From Vibrio lentus (lineage in GTDB: Bacteria; Pseudomonadota; Gammaproteobacteria; Enterobacterales; Vibrionaceae), in contig NZ_MCZK01000010.1 in assembly GCF_002875945.1 (NCBI RefSeq), forward strand, positions 1 through 53,441: a stretch of DNA of 53,441 bases. The letters are read 5' to 3'. The notes below the pieces were generated by a model. The model had not been told where the DNA came from and made no database searches. It saw only the letters and a list, made by a program, of their open reading frames with translations. Position numbers and translations under genes: made by a program. Of the stretch, positions 17,641-26,098 are shown one piece after another (the first letter of the stretch is position 1; the number at the start of each line of letters is the position of its first letter).

Positions 17641-18897
17641 TTAACTCGTTGTGCCTTGTTGCTCAGAGATGATGCCATCAAAAGACGCAATTCGAGCAAG
17701 GAATGCACCCTTGTCTTTCGGCAATATAGAGCTTGCCAAAGGTAGGTCAGCCTTCATCGAGTCGACCGCTTTGCCACGTACTAACACCTCAAAATGTAGG
17801 TGAGGCCCAGTTAAACGGCCGGTTGCACCCGATAGCGCTATCTTCTGACCGCGTTTAACCTGTTGCCCTTTCTTCACCAAGAAGCGGCTCAGGTGCAAAT
17901 AACGAGTTGTGTAAACACTGTTATGCTCAATCACCAGATACTTTCCTGCGTAAGGGTGGTCACGAAGCGCCACAACCCTTCCGTCTCCGGTTGAATAAAT
18001 CGGTGAACCCACAGGTGTCGCGAAATCAGTGCCATTATGTGGTGATATACGCCCAGTCACAGGGTGCTTGCGGAACGGATTGAATGGCGAAGTAATTCTT
18101 CGGAATTGTTTATCTATCGGGTATCGATTGAAAGCTTGCTCAAGGCTATTGCCTTCTCGGTCATAGAAACGTCCATCCGGAGCAAGAAAAGCCGCCACTT
18201 CCCTATTTCGTAACTTAATTGAGATCCCTTGCACTTCAGTCTTACCCGTTAAGTGATCTTCCGTGTATTGCTCTTTAACCAACACATTAAAGCTGTCACC
18301 AGCTCTGAGCTCTTTGGAGAAGTTGATTTTATCTTTCAGCGTTCGAGTGATATTGGCTATCTGTGCAGTCGTCAAACCCGCTCGATGAGCCGACATCGAA
18401 AAGCTTCCTGTCACCGCACCTGCGTACAGTTTTTCTTTCCATTCACCAGGAGTTTCTATGAATTGATAACTGAACGTGCCGTCATCATTTTTTGTATAAA
18501 CAGCCTGTTCAACCAAGCTTTCGTGGAAGATCAACTCGACGAGCTGCTTCGTTTCACTGTCCAAAAGTAGTTCTAGGTGATCACCTGGTTTAATAGTATC
18601 CAATTTTAACGACTCAAGATCCGCTTCCAGCACCTTTTGAACGGTTCCATAAGGCAGTTGCCATGATGAAAATACGTTACTAAGCGTATCGCCAACCTTT
18701 ACGAAGTAATGGATTTTAACCAGTGAGCTTGGCTTAACGTGTGGTTCAGCGCTTTCCTCATCAGAAACCTGAGAGTTTTGATAAGGTGTTATTTGAATTG
18801 AGATATCTTTTGCAGGCTCAGGTTGAAAAGAGAGCAAAGCGGCAAGTGAAAATGCGCTGATCGCAGTAATGATCAGGCCAGTGCGAAGGAACTTCAT
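17641..18897 (-). CDS. M23-family peptidoglycan DD-endopeptidase (ShyB-like)
   Basis: The 418-residue protein has an N-terminal membrane anchor or signal (residues 5-23), a LysM-like/OapA-type region (about 60-115), a linker resembling the Csd3 N-terminal domain (about 130-250), and a C-terminal LytM/M23 domain. Zn ligands are H287 and D291 (HNGTD) and H368 in HLHFE, with H366 as catalytic His. These enzymes cut peptidoglycan crosslinks in the periplasm to allow cell-wall growth. V. cholerae has ShyA, ShyB and ShyC; ShyB is induced by zinc starvation through Zur. A near-perfect Zur palindrome 38 bp upstream of this start points to ShyB. Confidence 0.88.
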   Translation of the reverse strand: MKFLRTGLIITAISAFSLAALLSFQPEPAKDISIQITPYQNSQVSDEESAEPHVKPSSLVKIHYFVKVGDTLSNVFSSWQLPYGTVQKVLEADLESLKLDTIKPGDHLELLLDSETKQLVELIFHESLVEQAVYTKNDDGTFSYQFIETPGEWKEKLYAGAVTGSFSMSAHRAGLTTAQIANITRTLKDKINFSKELRAGDSFNVLVKEQYTEDHLTGKTEVQGISIKLRNREVAAFLAPDGRFYDREGNSLEQAFNRYPIDKQFRRITSPFNPFRKHPVTGRISPHNGTDFATPVGSPIYSTGDGRVVALRDHPYAGKYLVIEHNSVYTTRYLHLSRFLVKKGQQVKRGQKIALSGATGRLTGPHLHFEVLVRGKAVDSMKADLPLASSILPKDKGAFLARIASFDGIISEQQGTTS

Positions 18898-18934
18898 AAA
18901 AATACTTAACGGTTATAACAATGAATCTTTCAGA

Positions 18935-18949
18935 TGTTATAACATAACA
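18935..18949 (-). promoter_or_regulatory. Predicted Zur box of the shyB-like gene
   Basis: On the minus strand the site reads TGTTATGTTATAACA. It matches the gammaproteobacterial Zur core TGTTATA-N-TATAACA at 13 of 14 fixed positions and is centred about 45 bp before the start codon. Zur with zinc would repress; zinc starvation would induce. Confidence 0.65.
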
Positions 18950-19007
18950 ATAAGTTCAATAGAATAAACAAAATGTAAGAAACCGTTCCGTAAAAATGGT
19001 GAAAAGT

Positions 19008-19032
19008 ATGGTGAGCGTGCAAAGCTCACCAT
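19008..19032 (-). terminator. Terminator of the TPR gene
   Basis: A perfect 9-bp stem (ATGGTGAGC with its complement) encloses seven bases just after the TPR gene stop. Read on the minus strand it is followed by ACTTTTC. It separates the TPR transcript from the shyB-like promoter. Confidence 0.75.
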
Positions 19033-19044
19033 GTCATCAAACAA

Positions 19045-19884
19045 CTATTCTACACACAGAGCTTCAAAGCGTTCTAAACCTCTCAGCATCTCAAAATCAG
19101 GCTCTTCTGCCAGAAGTTCTCTCATTGAGCCACTGGCTGCAATAGAACGCTCTAAGTCATCTATTGCCTGACCTTCAGCACCTAATCTTGCGTAGGCACA
19201 AGCACGTTGGTACAGAGCGTGTGCATTCTGGTCATCCACTTCTAATACACGATTACATAAACTCATTGCCCAATGGTATTCTTGCATGTCCATTGCCGCA
19301 TCGGCTTTATAAGTCAGCGCTTCCAAATCACCGGGACGGACTTTTAAGATCTCATCGTAAATCTCAATTTTCTGCTCAGCGGTCTGCGCGTTTTGTGCTC
19401 TTAGCCATAAATTGTGAATCTCATTGATGATCTCAATCTCTCGGTTATTTTCAGAGATGATTCGAGTTTTCCTTTTCAGATCCCTTTCAAGTACATTAAA
19501 TTTCTTTTCGTACTCTTGAGCGATAGAATTCAATCGCTGGTCAGCCATCTCTTTGGTTGTGTGTTTGAGTTCTTTCAGTGATTGCCACCCGACCAATGCA
19601 ATAAGTGAAGCGACGCCCGCAATAATGTAGAAGAAATAAGTCACCGTAACATTGGCGTAATTCAACGACTTATCTGCGACGGTGAGTTCACGATCGGTCA
19701 TTTGAATCGTTAAACGCCTTTCGAGATCTTGTTGCTCCATGCGTAATTGCTTCAACTCATCCAAGATATAGCGTTCCATCAATGGTCTATCCAAATACTC
19801 TTGATCTGAGTACTTAACCTCTTCGTTTGCAAAACTCATGGTCGTGAACATTGAGATAACTGCAATCAATAAGATTCGAAGCAT
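19045..19884 (-). CDS. Membrane-anchored coiled-coil TPR protein
   Basis: The 279-residue protein has a signal peptide (residues 1-19, cleaved near SFA), a charged helical segment, one TM helix (about 80-100; FFYIIAGVASLIALVGW), a coiled coil (about 105-160) and TPR repeats (about 170-265; GDLEALTYKADAAMDMQEY, AHALYQRACAYARLG). The last segment resembles a TPR end-of-group motif. The TPR part faces the cytoplasm if the signal is cleaved. It is probably a scaffold; no partner is evident. It has its own terminator. Confidence 0.8.
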   Translation of the reverse strand: MLRILLIAVISMFTTMSFANEEVKYSDQEYLDRPLMERYILDELKQLRMEQQDLERRLTIQMTDRELTVADKSLNYANVTVTYFFYIIAGVASLIALVGWQSLKELKHTTKEMADQRLNSIAQEYEKKFNVLERDLKRKTRIISENNREIEIINEIHNLWLRAQNAQTAEQKIEIYDEILKVRPGDLEALTYKADAAMDMQEYHWAMSLCNRVLEVDDQNAHALYQRACAYARLGAEGQAIDDLERSIAASGSMRELLAEEPDFEMLRGLERFEALCVE

Positions 19885-20159
19885 TATACATTCCTTATAT
19901 ATTTAGCTTTAAACTAACTGTATCTCGTTATAGGCATACAAGCTAGGAAGTCGGCAAGTTTGCCTTGTCTGTATTGGAATTAACACTCTAAAACATCATT
20001 GATAATTATAAAACACCTGAAGCAACATCATTAATTTATAATTAAGGAGAATACGGCGTATTACTGTTCGATATAATTAATTCGCGATGCAAATATACTA
20101 AAAGCTAGTTTTGGCATCTATTTGAAAATTATTGTTATAACGATCAGAACGAGGTTAAT

Positions 20160-20675
20160 TTGAATAATCCACGATACGATTTACTAAGCCGTGTGCTGCA
20201 CTGGGTGATGGCTTCTGTGATCATCTATGCAACTATCGCAGGGTATGTGATGCACCTTGTCACCGGCAATCCAGAGCTATTTTCTTTCCTGTCAGTGCTT
20301 AACATGTCGCTGGCTACTGTCGCGACTCCTTTGTTGGCAATACGATATGTATGGAGTCACTTTAGAACCTCACCGCCCATGCCTTCATCTGTGGCTGTTG
20401 GTCAAATATGCATTGCCAAGCTCGCCCATTCACTCATGTATCTCGTTATGTTCATTGTTTTCAGCACCGGTTATTTAATGCTTAAAGAGCCCTATTCATT
20501 ATTTTGGCTGACAACCGTCGACAACCTAATAACCGACCCCGCAATCAACAGCTTCTTTTTCTATTTACATCGTGCCAGTTGTATTGCCCTTGCTTGTTTG
20601 ATCCTCTTGCATATTAGTGCCGCGCTCAAACATCACTTTGTCTCTAAGAATTACGTGTTGAAGATGATGATCTAG
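20160..20675 (+). CDS. Cytochrome b561-family membrane protein
   Basis: The 171-residue protein has four TM helices and the b561 histidine pattern: H14 (LHWVMAS), H89 (KLAHSLMY), H136 (YLHRAS) and H150 (ILLHISAA), enough to bind two b hemes. It should carry electrons between quinol or superoxide and a periplasmic or membrane partner. The frame starts with TTG at 20160, preceded by GAGG at a suitable distance; the next ATG would cut into the first TM helix, so TTG is preferred. Confidence 0.85.
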   Translation: MNNPRYDLLSRVLHWVMASVIIYATIAGYVMHLVTGNPELFSFLSVLNMSLATVATPLLAIRYVWSHFRTSPPMPSSVAVGQICIAKLAHSLMYLVMFIVFSTGYLMLKEPYSLFWLTTVDNLITDPAINSFFFYLHRASCIALACLILLHISAALKHHFVSKNYVLKMMI

Positions 20676-20708
20676 ATTTAATAATTCAAACTTTTGAGCA
20701 CAAACAAA

Positions 20709-20738
20709 AAAGCCACAGCGTGTAAGCTATGGCTTTAT
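20709..20738. terminator. Bidirectional terminator after cytochrome b561
   Basis: AAAGCCACAGC pairs with GCTATGGCTTT (one C-A mismatch) around a six-base loop, with A residues on the left and T residues on the right. It lies between convergent genes. Confidence 0.75.
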
Positions 20739-20755
20739 TCAATCTATTTAAGTGC

Positions 20756-21190
20756 TCAGTTCTTTTGAGTATCGAGCATCACTTGCCAATATTCACATTT
20801 GGCTAAGAACTCTTTTAAATAGAGCTCTGGATTTTCAAGTTTTTCGCCGCCTTTTACATCAGCGCCGGTCACTCGCCAAAAGCTGCGGGTAACGAGATTA
20901 CGATGATAAATAAAATCGCTGATTTCATTTTTTTGCAAAGGAAGTTGTTCACCAAACTTTTGCACGTACAAACTCAGCGTTGCGTCTTGCTCACTTGGTT
21001 TCTCTCTTAGAAAGGTATCCAAGTCCAAACCTAGTTGATGTTGCGCTTCCTTTGGTAGTGCTTTAGCTAACTTAGAGATAACACTGAACAGAGCCAACTC
21101 AACTTTTTGAGACGCTAATAACGATGCACCTAAAAGCGCATGTTCATTGGAGATATGTTGCTCTGTTGATGAAACGGTCGCTGTTGTCAC
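20756..21190 (-). CDS. Uncharacterised 144-residue helical protein
   Basis: I do not recognise a named family. The sequence is all-helical and soluble, with HALLGASLLASQKVELALFS near the N terminus and ISDFIYHRNLVTRSFWRV in the second half. This order recalls HEPN-like helical bundles, where RNxxxH is the catalytic motif, but the expected His is absent (RNLVTR), so the likeness may be structural only. It follows the 92-residue gene on the same strand by 143 bp and may be cotranscribed. Confidence 0.6.
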   Translation of the reverse strand: MTTATVSSTEQHISNEHALLGASLLASQKVELALFSVISKLAKALPKEAQHQLGLDLDTFLREKPSEQDATLSLYVQKFGEQLPLQKNEISDFIYHRNLVTRSFWRVTGADVKGGEKLENPELYLKEFLAKCEYWQVMLDTQKN

Positions 21191-21297
21191 TGTGTTAACC
21201 TCAAATAATCATAACGGGTGTTACTGAACTCGGTTCTTTTTGCTGAACTTAGAGTATGACGAGAAAGAGCGCGGTATGGCTTAGTCGCTTTTACTGG

Positions 21298-21350
21298 GCT
21301 GAATAGAGTCTTGCAGCTAAGCAGAGTTTTTAGCTAAGCCGAATCTTTTA
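21298..21350. repeat. 17-18-bp degenerate tandem repeat, 3 units, across a stop codon
   Basis: Units at 21298-21315, 21316-21332 and 21333-21350 share GCT-N-A-N3-GA-N2-T-N3-A. The stop of the 92-residue gene (21334-21336) lies inside unit 3. Confidence 0.65.
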
Positions 21351-21612
21351 GCAGAACGCGCTCAGCATCAATAATGGTGAAGCCCGATGCGTCTTCATTC
21401 TTCTCGACTTGCACTAAGCCTTTAAAACCAGTTTGCGACAACTTCTTCGCAAGCTGATCCGGTGCTGTTTCAAACACAACGTTCATAAAAGGCAAAGATT
21501 CAGCATCAACAAAACCATGCTCGTTAAACAGCTCCATTGCTTGAGATAAATGGTCTGAGTCGGTTAATTCAATAATTTCTACAACTTCTTCCAACAACAT
21601 CTTCGATTCCAT
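21334..21612 (-). CDS. Uncharacterised 92-residue acidic protein
   Basis: I do not recognise this family. It is acidic and soluble, with an alternating helix/strand pattern (EEVVEIIELT, SLPFMNVVFET, GLVQVEKN, GFTIIDAERVLL) compatible with a small alpha/beta fold. No signal peptide or Cys pair is seen. Either ATG (21612 or 21600) could be the start. It is upstream of the 144-residue gene on the same strand. Confidence 0.6.
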   Translation of the reverse strand: MESKMLLEEVVEIIELTDSDHLSQAMELFNEHGFVDAESLPFMNVVFETAPDQLAKKLSQTGFKGLVQVEKNEDASGFTIIDAERVLLKDSA

Positions 21613-21797
21613 ATTCGCCAGAAAGTGACTGACACAAGCAGGTTCGTCTTGCTCGCATACATCCCGATGCCCTAAGACACCCCTTTAGTAGTAGGGAGAT
21701 CATAACATATTAATATTCGTAAAATATGTTTTATTTTCCCTAAGCTACTGGGAATACTAGAAAAGCATAGAAGCTGATTAAGCATAAGCCGCACCCA

Positions 21798-21845
21798 TTC
21801 GACTTGTCGAAGCGGTAGCCCTGACTTGAGGTGATCAGGCTACCG
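21798..21845. terminator. Two adjacent hairpins overlapping the ABC operon stop
   Basis: TTCGAC-TT-GTCGAA (21798-21811) is followed by CGGTAGCCCTGA paired with TCAGGCTACCG around ten bases. The right arm holds the last codons and TGA of the ABC gene. No long T tract follows on the minus strand, so this may be an mRNA 3'-end hairpin rather than a classical terminator. Confidence 0.5.
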
Positions 21846-23619
21846 TCACTTGAGAATCACTCGTTTCTACAATCGATTCTTGTAGCAAACCAGCATAAAT
21901 ACCATTGTGTGCGACCAATTGTTGATGGTTACCTTGTTCGACAATTTCACCCTTTTCCAATACCAAAATCGTATCAGAGTGGCGAACGGTACTCAGACGG
22001 TGCGCAATCGCAATCACAGTTTTTTCCTTGAAAAGACGCTGCATCGCTCTTTGAATGAGATCTTCGGTGATTGAATCTACCGAGCTGGTTGCTTCATCAA
22101 GCATCATCAGTTGCCCGCCTTGTGCGACCGCTCTAGCAAACGAAATGAGCTGTGTTTGCCCCACTGACAGGTTGGAGCCGTTCTTTTCTAAATGGAAGTC
22201 ATAGCCTTGTGGCAATTGTTCAATGAACTTATCGGCGTAAACATAGCGCGCTGCTTGTTCAACCTCTGCTCTTGTAAGATGTTCCTTACCCAAAGCAATA
22301 TTGAATTGAATCGTCTCTTCAAATAAGTGCACATCTTGCATCATCATTGAGAACAAGTGAGCAGAGTCTTCGCTTGAGATCTGCGACAGCTCTACGCCAT
22401 TCAACAAAATGCTGCCTTCGTAATCTTGATAGGTTTTAGAGATAAGACGAAGAATCGTCGACTTACCTGACCCCGTTGAACCGACAAGTGCGATTTGATG
22501 CCCTTTTCCCAACACAAAAGAGACATTTTTTAGAACATATGGAGAGTCGTTTTTGTAGCGGAAACTCACATTTTTGAACTCAAGACTGACAAACTTTTCG
22601 AGCTGGTTTTTGACTTGATGTGATGGTAATAAGTTGCGCCCTTCTTCTTCCGTAGGCTCAACAAACAACTCTTCAATATGATCAAAGGCCGCAAATGAAC
22701 TTTGAATAGAGGCAATCTGAGAAGTAAAGTCACGAATTGGCACAAACACCTTTTCGAGCGTGTTGATGAATGCGATCAGCACACCCAATGTTAACGCGCC
22801 TTCGATGACTTGCTCTGAACCGTACCAGATCATAATCGCGATGGTGATTGAGGTAATGCCCGAGATAAACGAGAACAAAATCGCATCGTATTTATTGATC
22901 TTCTTTTGCGCTCGCAAAAACTCATCCGTGTAACCTTGGTATCGTTGCTCGACTTGTTCCTCGGCGCGATACATCTGAACGGTTTTCATGCCAAATAAAA
23001 CTTCTTGTAGGAAGCCAATACCACGAGCCAGTGTTGAGCGAGTAATCTTGTACATCACACGTAGACGATTACGCACATAGACCGTCAAGTACATCACGGG
23101 AGGCATGATAATCAGCACAATCAAAGTCAACTGCCAATCAATGAAGAGCATCATGATAAGCAGAGCAATGGTGTTGATGCTGTCTTTAACCAATCCAACA
23201 ACAGATTGAATAAACGTCTCACCGATAGTTTCTAGATCGCTGGTCAGGCGCGAAAGAGTCACACCTATTGGTGTATTATCAAAATAGCTACGAGGCAGTT
23301 TAAGCACACGCTCAAACAACACTGAACGCATGTCTGTGATGGTGTATTGGCCTGTTTTACGCAGATTATACGAATAGGTGGTGTCGACCACATAACTGGC
23401 AATCAAGACCAGAACTAAGTAGAAGACATACTCAAGCAACCCGTCCATATCCCCTTGGCTCAAATGCACGTCGATCACTTGAATGATCAGCCAAGGGAAC
23501 AGCAGGCTTGTGATCACCGACAACGGAAGCATGGCAACACCCAGAATTGCTGAGCGTTTGTATTTCTTAGCAAACTTAAAAAAGTGCTTTAGATACTTAA
23601 CATCAACACCTTTTAACAT
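21835..23619 (-). CDS. ABC exporter half-transporter with canonical Walker B and altered signature (MdlB/YheH-like)
   Basis: The 594-residue protein has six TM helices (about 20-310) and an ABC ATPase domain (about 345-580). Walker A is GSTGSGKST, Walker B is LMMLDEATSSVD with the catalytic Glu present, and the H-loop is IAHRLSTV. The ABC signature is LSVGQ instead of LSGGQ. It overlaps the upstream partner gene by seven bases, as in heterodimeric exporters. The substrate is unknown; lipids or drugs are typical of the family. Confidence 0.9.
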   Translation of the reverse strand: MLKGVDVKYLKHFFKFAKKYKRSAILGVAMLPLSVITSLLFPWLIIQVIDVHLSQGDMDGLLEYVFYLVLVLIASYVVDTTYSYNLRKTGQYTITDMRSVLFERVLKLPRSYFDNTPIGVTLSRLTSDLETIGETFIQSVVGLVKDSINTIALLIMMLFIDWQLTLIVLIIMPPVMYLTVYVRNRLRVMYKITRSTLARGIGFLQEVLFGMKTVQMYRAEEQVEQRYQGYTDEFLRAQKKINKYDAILFSFISGITSITIAIMIWYGSEQVIEGALTLGVLIAFINTLEKVFVPIRDFTSQIASIQSSFAAFDHIEELFVEPTEEEGRNLLPSHQVKNQLEKFVSLEFKNVSFRYKNDSPYVLKNVSFVLGKGHQIALVGSTGSGKSTILRLISKTYQDYEGSILLNGVELSQISSEDSAHLFSMMMQDVHLFEETIQFNIALGKEHLTRAEVEQAARYVYADKFIEQLPQGYDFHLEKNGSNLSVGQTQLISFARAVAQGGQLMMLDEATSSVDSITEDLIQRAMQRLFKEKTVIAIAHRLSTVRHSDTILVLEKGEIVEQGNHQQLVAHNGIYAGLLQESIVETSDSQVTVA

Positions 23620-25376
23620 GCTGCAGCCTCCGTTTCATTCTGTTGTAATTGCCAAGTGTCGTAGTAGTAAGCACAGGTTTTTAATAAGGTGTCATGATCA
23701 CCTTTGGCGATCACTTTCCCTTCATTCAGAACAATGATTTCGTCCATATATTCAAGGGCATTAACACGATGCGATACCACCAGCACAGATTGATTTTTCA
23801 AACGATTAAACAGACCTTCTAAGATCTTTCTTTCCGTTTCATAATCGACCGCTGACAGAACGTTATCCATGATGATTAGATCTGTAGGCTCTAATAAAGC
23901 ACGCGCAATACTTAGGCGTTGCTTCTGGCCACCCGATAACATGATCCCTTTTTCACCGACTAAGGTTTGATCACCGTTTTCAAAGCGAGTAACGTCATTC
24001 GCGAGTTGGCTCAACTCAAGAACTTCATCAACCTGACTCTTTGCGAGATCGTTATCTAAGCTACCAAAACGAATGTTGTCTTCAACCGTTGCTGAAAACA
24101 GATAAGGGTCTTGAGTGACCGTTTTAACATAGCGACGTAGATCACTGCGGGAGAAACTTGTTACGTCTGTTTCCCCGAGAAAAACCGTTCCTTCTGGAAC
24201 GTCCAAGTGATGGTTTAAGCAGTTAACTAATGTCGTTTTACCTGAGCCAATTCCTCCTAATACACCAATTTTCTTACCTGCTGGAATATCAAAACTGATG
24301 TTATCGAGAATGAGTCGATCCTCACCTTCGTATTGGAAACTCAGGTTACGCACAGAAAACGCCTTTCCCTTGAGAGATTCAACGTCTAATTCAGACAACT
24401 TCGCTTCATCCAATTCTGGAACTTGCGCATTGAGAATAGTTTGTGCACTTTGAATACCTACCATGCCACGCTGATAAATCGTCGCGATTCTGCCTAGCTG
24501 CATCAATGGCATTGCGAGCAAAACGGAGTACGTCAGGAAAGCTGTTATTTCGCCTAGAGTAAGCTCCTGCCTCATTAGCATAAAGCCACCAAGTCCCAGA
24601 ATGATGATTTTCATTAAGTCGTTGGCGTAGTCGAGAACAGGCATAAAGAACACCTGAATACGAGTGATCTTAAGGCGGCATTCAAGCAGTAGCTGATTGA
24701 GCTTTTCGGTTTCGGCCTTCACCCAAGGTGACATCTGTTGGCTCTTAATCAAATCAATCCCTGATAGGTAACTCATCAATTGAGCAGACAGATTCTGTAG
24801 ACGCTTCATATGTTCTAAATGCAACGTCTTCATCCGTTTAAAACCAACACGGAAAATCACAAATGCGATTGAGATAGGAATAATCGAATACATCGTAAGC
24901 TCTGGCGATATACGCCACATATAGAGCGGTGTTAATGACAGTGCTAACAAAGCATTAAAGAACTGCAGAAAGCCCACACCAAACAGCAAACGAATGCCAC
25001 TGAGGTCATTATTAATGATGGAGATCAGCCTGCCTGACGCAAACCTTTGGTGAAAGCTGTTAGGTAAACGGTTTAACTTTTGGAGAAGTGTCGTCTTAAG
25101 AGCCGCCTCTGTAATCCGCCCAGGGTTCAGCGCATAGATACGAGACAATATACGCACCACAACCATAGCGACCGACATGCCAACCACAATCCAAACATAA
25201 GTTTGAAGCTGCTGATGGCCACTTGAGGAGGCATCATCAATCAGATCTATCGCCAATTGGATATAGCGCGGTATTTCAACTTGAAGCCAATTTACGAGAA
25301 AAATGAAAACTATCGCCAACAAATAAGAAGTGCGATTCATACGCAAATAGTGGGCAATAAACTGTCTTTTATTCAT
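23613..25376 (-). CDS. ABC exporter half-transporter with degenerate Walker B (MdlA/YheI-like)
   Basis: About 587 residues with six TM helices and an ATPase domain. Walker A is GGIGSGKTT, the signature is canonical LSGGQKQR and the H-loop is VSHRV. Walker B is LIIMDNVLSAVD: Asn replaces the catalytic Glu. In the heterodimer this defective Walker B pairs with the partner's altered LSVGQ, making one degenerate and one intact ATP site. I chose ATG at 25376 (MNKRQF) because it opens on the conserved part; ATG at 25439 would add 21 basic residues. Both ribosome sites are weak. Confidence 0.88.
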   Translation of the reverse strand: MNKRQFIAHYLRMNRTSYLLAIVFIFLVNWLQVEIPRYIQLAIDLIDDASSSGHQQLQTYVWIVVGMSVAMVVVRILSRIYALNPGRITEAALKTTLLQKLNRLPNSFHQRFASGRLISIINNDLSGIRLLFGVGFLQFFNALLALSLTPLYMWRISPELTMYSIIPISIAFVIFRVGFKRMKTLHLEHMKRLQNLSAQLMSYLSGIDLIKSQQMSPWVKAETEKLNQLLLECRLKITRIQVFFMPVLDYANDLMKIIILGLGGFMLMRQELTLGEITAFLTYSVLLAMPLMQLGRIATIYQRGMVGIQSAQTILNAQVPELDEAKLSELDVESLKGKAFSVRNLSFQYEGEDRLILDNISFDIPAGKKIGVLGGIGSGKTTLVNCLNHHLDVPEGTVFLGETDVTSFSRSDLRRYVKTVTQDPYLFSATVEDNIRFGSLDNDLAKSQVDEVLELSQLANDVTRFENGDQTLVGEKGIMLSGGQKQRLSIARALLEPTDLIIMDNVLSAVDYETERKILEGLFNRLKNQSVLVVSHRVNALEYMDEIIVLNEGKVIAKGDHDTLLKTCAYYYDTWQLQQNETEAAAC

Positions 25377-25534
25377 GGAATTCTTTCTTTGAGGACGGGT
25401 TCGCGGCTGTACCATGGATTCATCAGGAGCTTGGTACATTCTCAGGTTTAAAGGTACACCAAAAAGACATAGTTGACAATATCAACCAAATTGATATTTT
25501 GATCGTTCCGTTGTTTTTCAAGGCTACAAAAAGA

Positions 25535-25566
25535 AAATTTGCCGCCAAAATGGCGGCAAATATTTT
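25535..25566 (-). terminator. Terminator of the LruC-lipoprotein operon
   Basis: ATTTGCCGCC pairs with GGCGGCAAAT around five bases, directly after the lipoprotein stop. On the minus strand it is followed by TTTTCTTTTT. Confidence 0.85.
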
Positions 25567-25587
25567 AGGTTTGTTAAATGATGATAT

Positions 25588-26085
25588 TTAAAGGACGACG
25601 TCCACCTGCCCGTTGTTGATGTCCACTAAACGCTTCACTTCACTTCCCATTGCTGATGGATACCATACTTCCACCCAAACTTTATCGACATGGTTTGGAA
25701 GAAGCAGCGTCGTTGAAAAATCGATGTCCTCATTGATCGGCGTTCTCAACACTTGTGAGGTGTAATCAACAACCTCACCATTGAAATCAGTGTAGATACT
25801 CATAAAGCCTCGTGAGCTCTGTGAGCTTGCTACATCAACGGTTACAACAACCTCCCTCTCGGTAGAGAAGTCAAAACCTTCTGGTACGGATAGCTCTACT
25901 GATTTCAGCGCTTGTGCAGGTGCAACGCTAGAGGTAACCGCGTTACTACCGCCAGCAGGAGCGCTACTCGGCGGAGCAACGGAACTTGGCGATGAAGTAG
26001 TTGAACCGCCACCACCGCCTCCGCCGCCACAAGCAGTAAGAAAGACCAGAGTGACACTACTCAGCATTAGTTTAGTTGTATTCAT
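25588..26085 (-). CDS. Lipoprotein with poly-Gly and Ser/Pro-rich linker
   Basis: The 165-residue precursor has a lipobox (LTAC, C19) followed at once by eight Gly and a Ser/Pro/Ala linker to about residue 55, then a small beta-rich domain (SVELSVPEGFDF, REVVVTVDVA, DKVWVEVWYP). It should be anchored in the outer membrane with the domain held away on a flexible tether. It starts 13 bp after the LruC gene and shares its operon and terminator, so it is probably a functional partner. Function is unknown. Confidence 0.85.
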   Translation of the reverse strand: MNTTKLMLSSVTLVFLTACGGGGGGGGSTTSSPSSVAPPSSAPAGGSNAVTSSVAPAQALKSVELSVPEGFDFSTEREVVVTVDVASSQSSRGFMSIYTDFNGEVVDYTSQVLRTPINEDIDFSTTLLLPNHVDKVWVEVWYPSAMGSEVKRLVDINNGQVDVVL

Positions 26086-26098
26086 AAATCCTCCTTGA

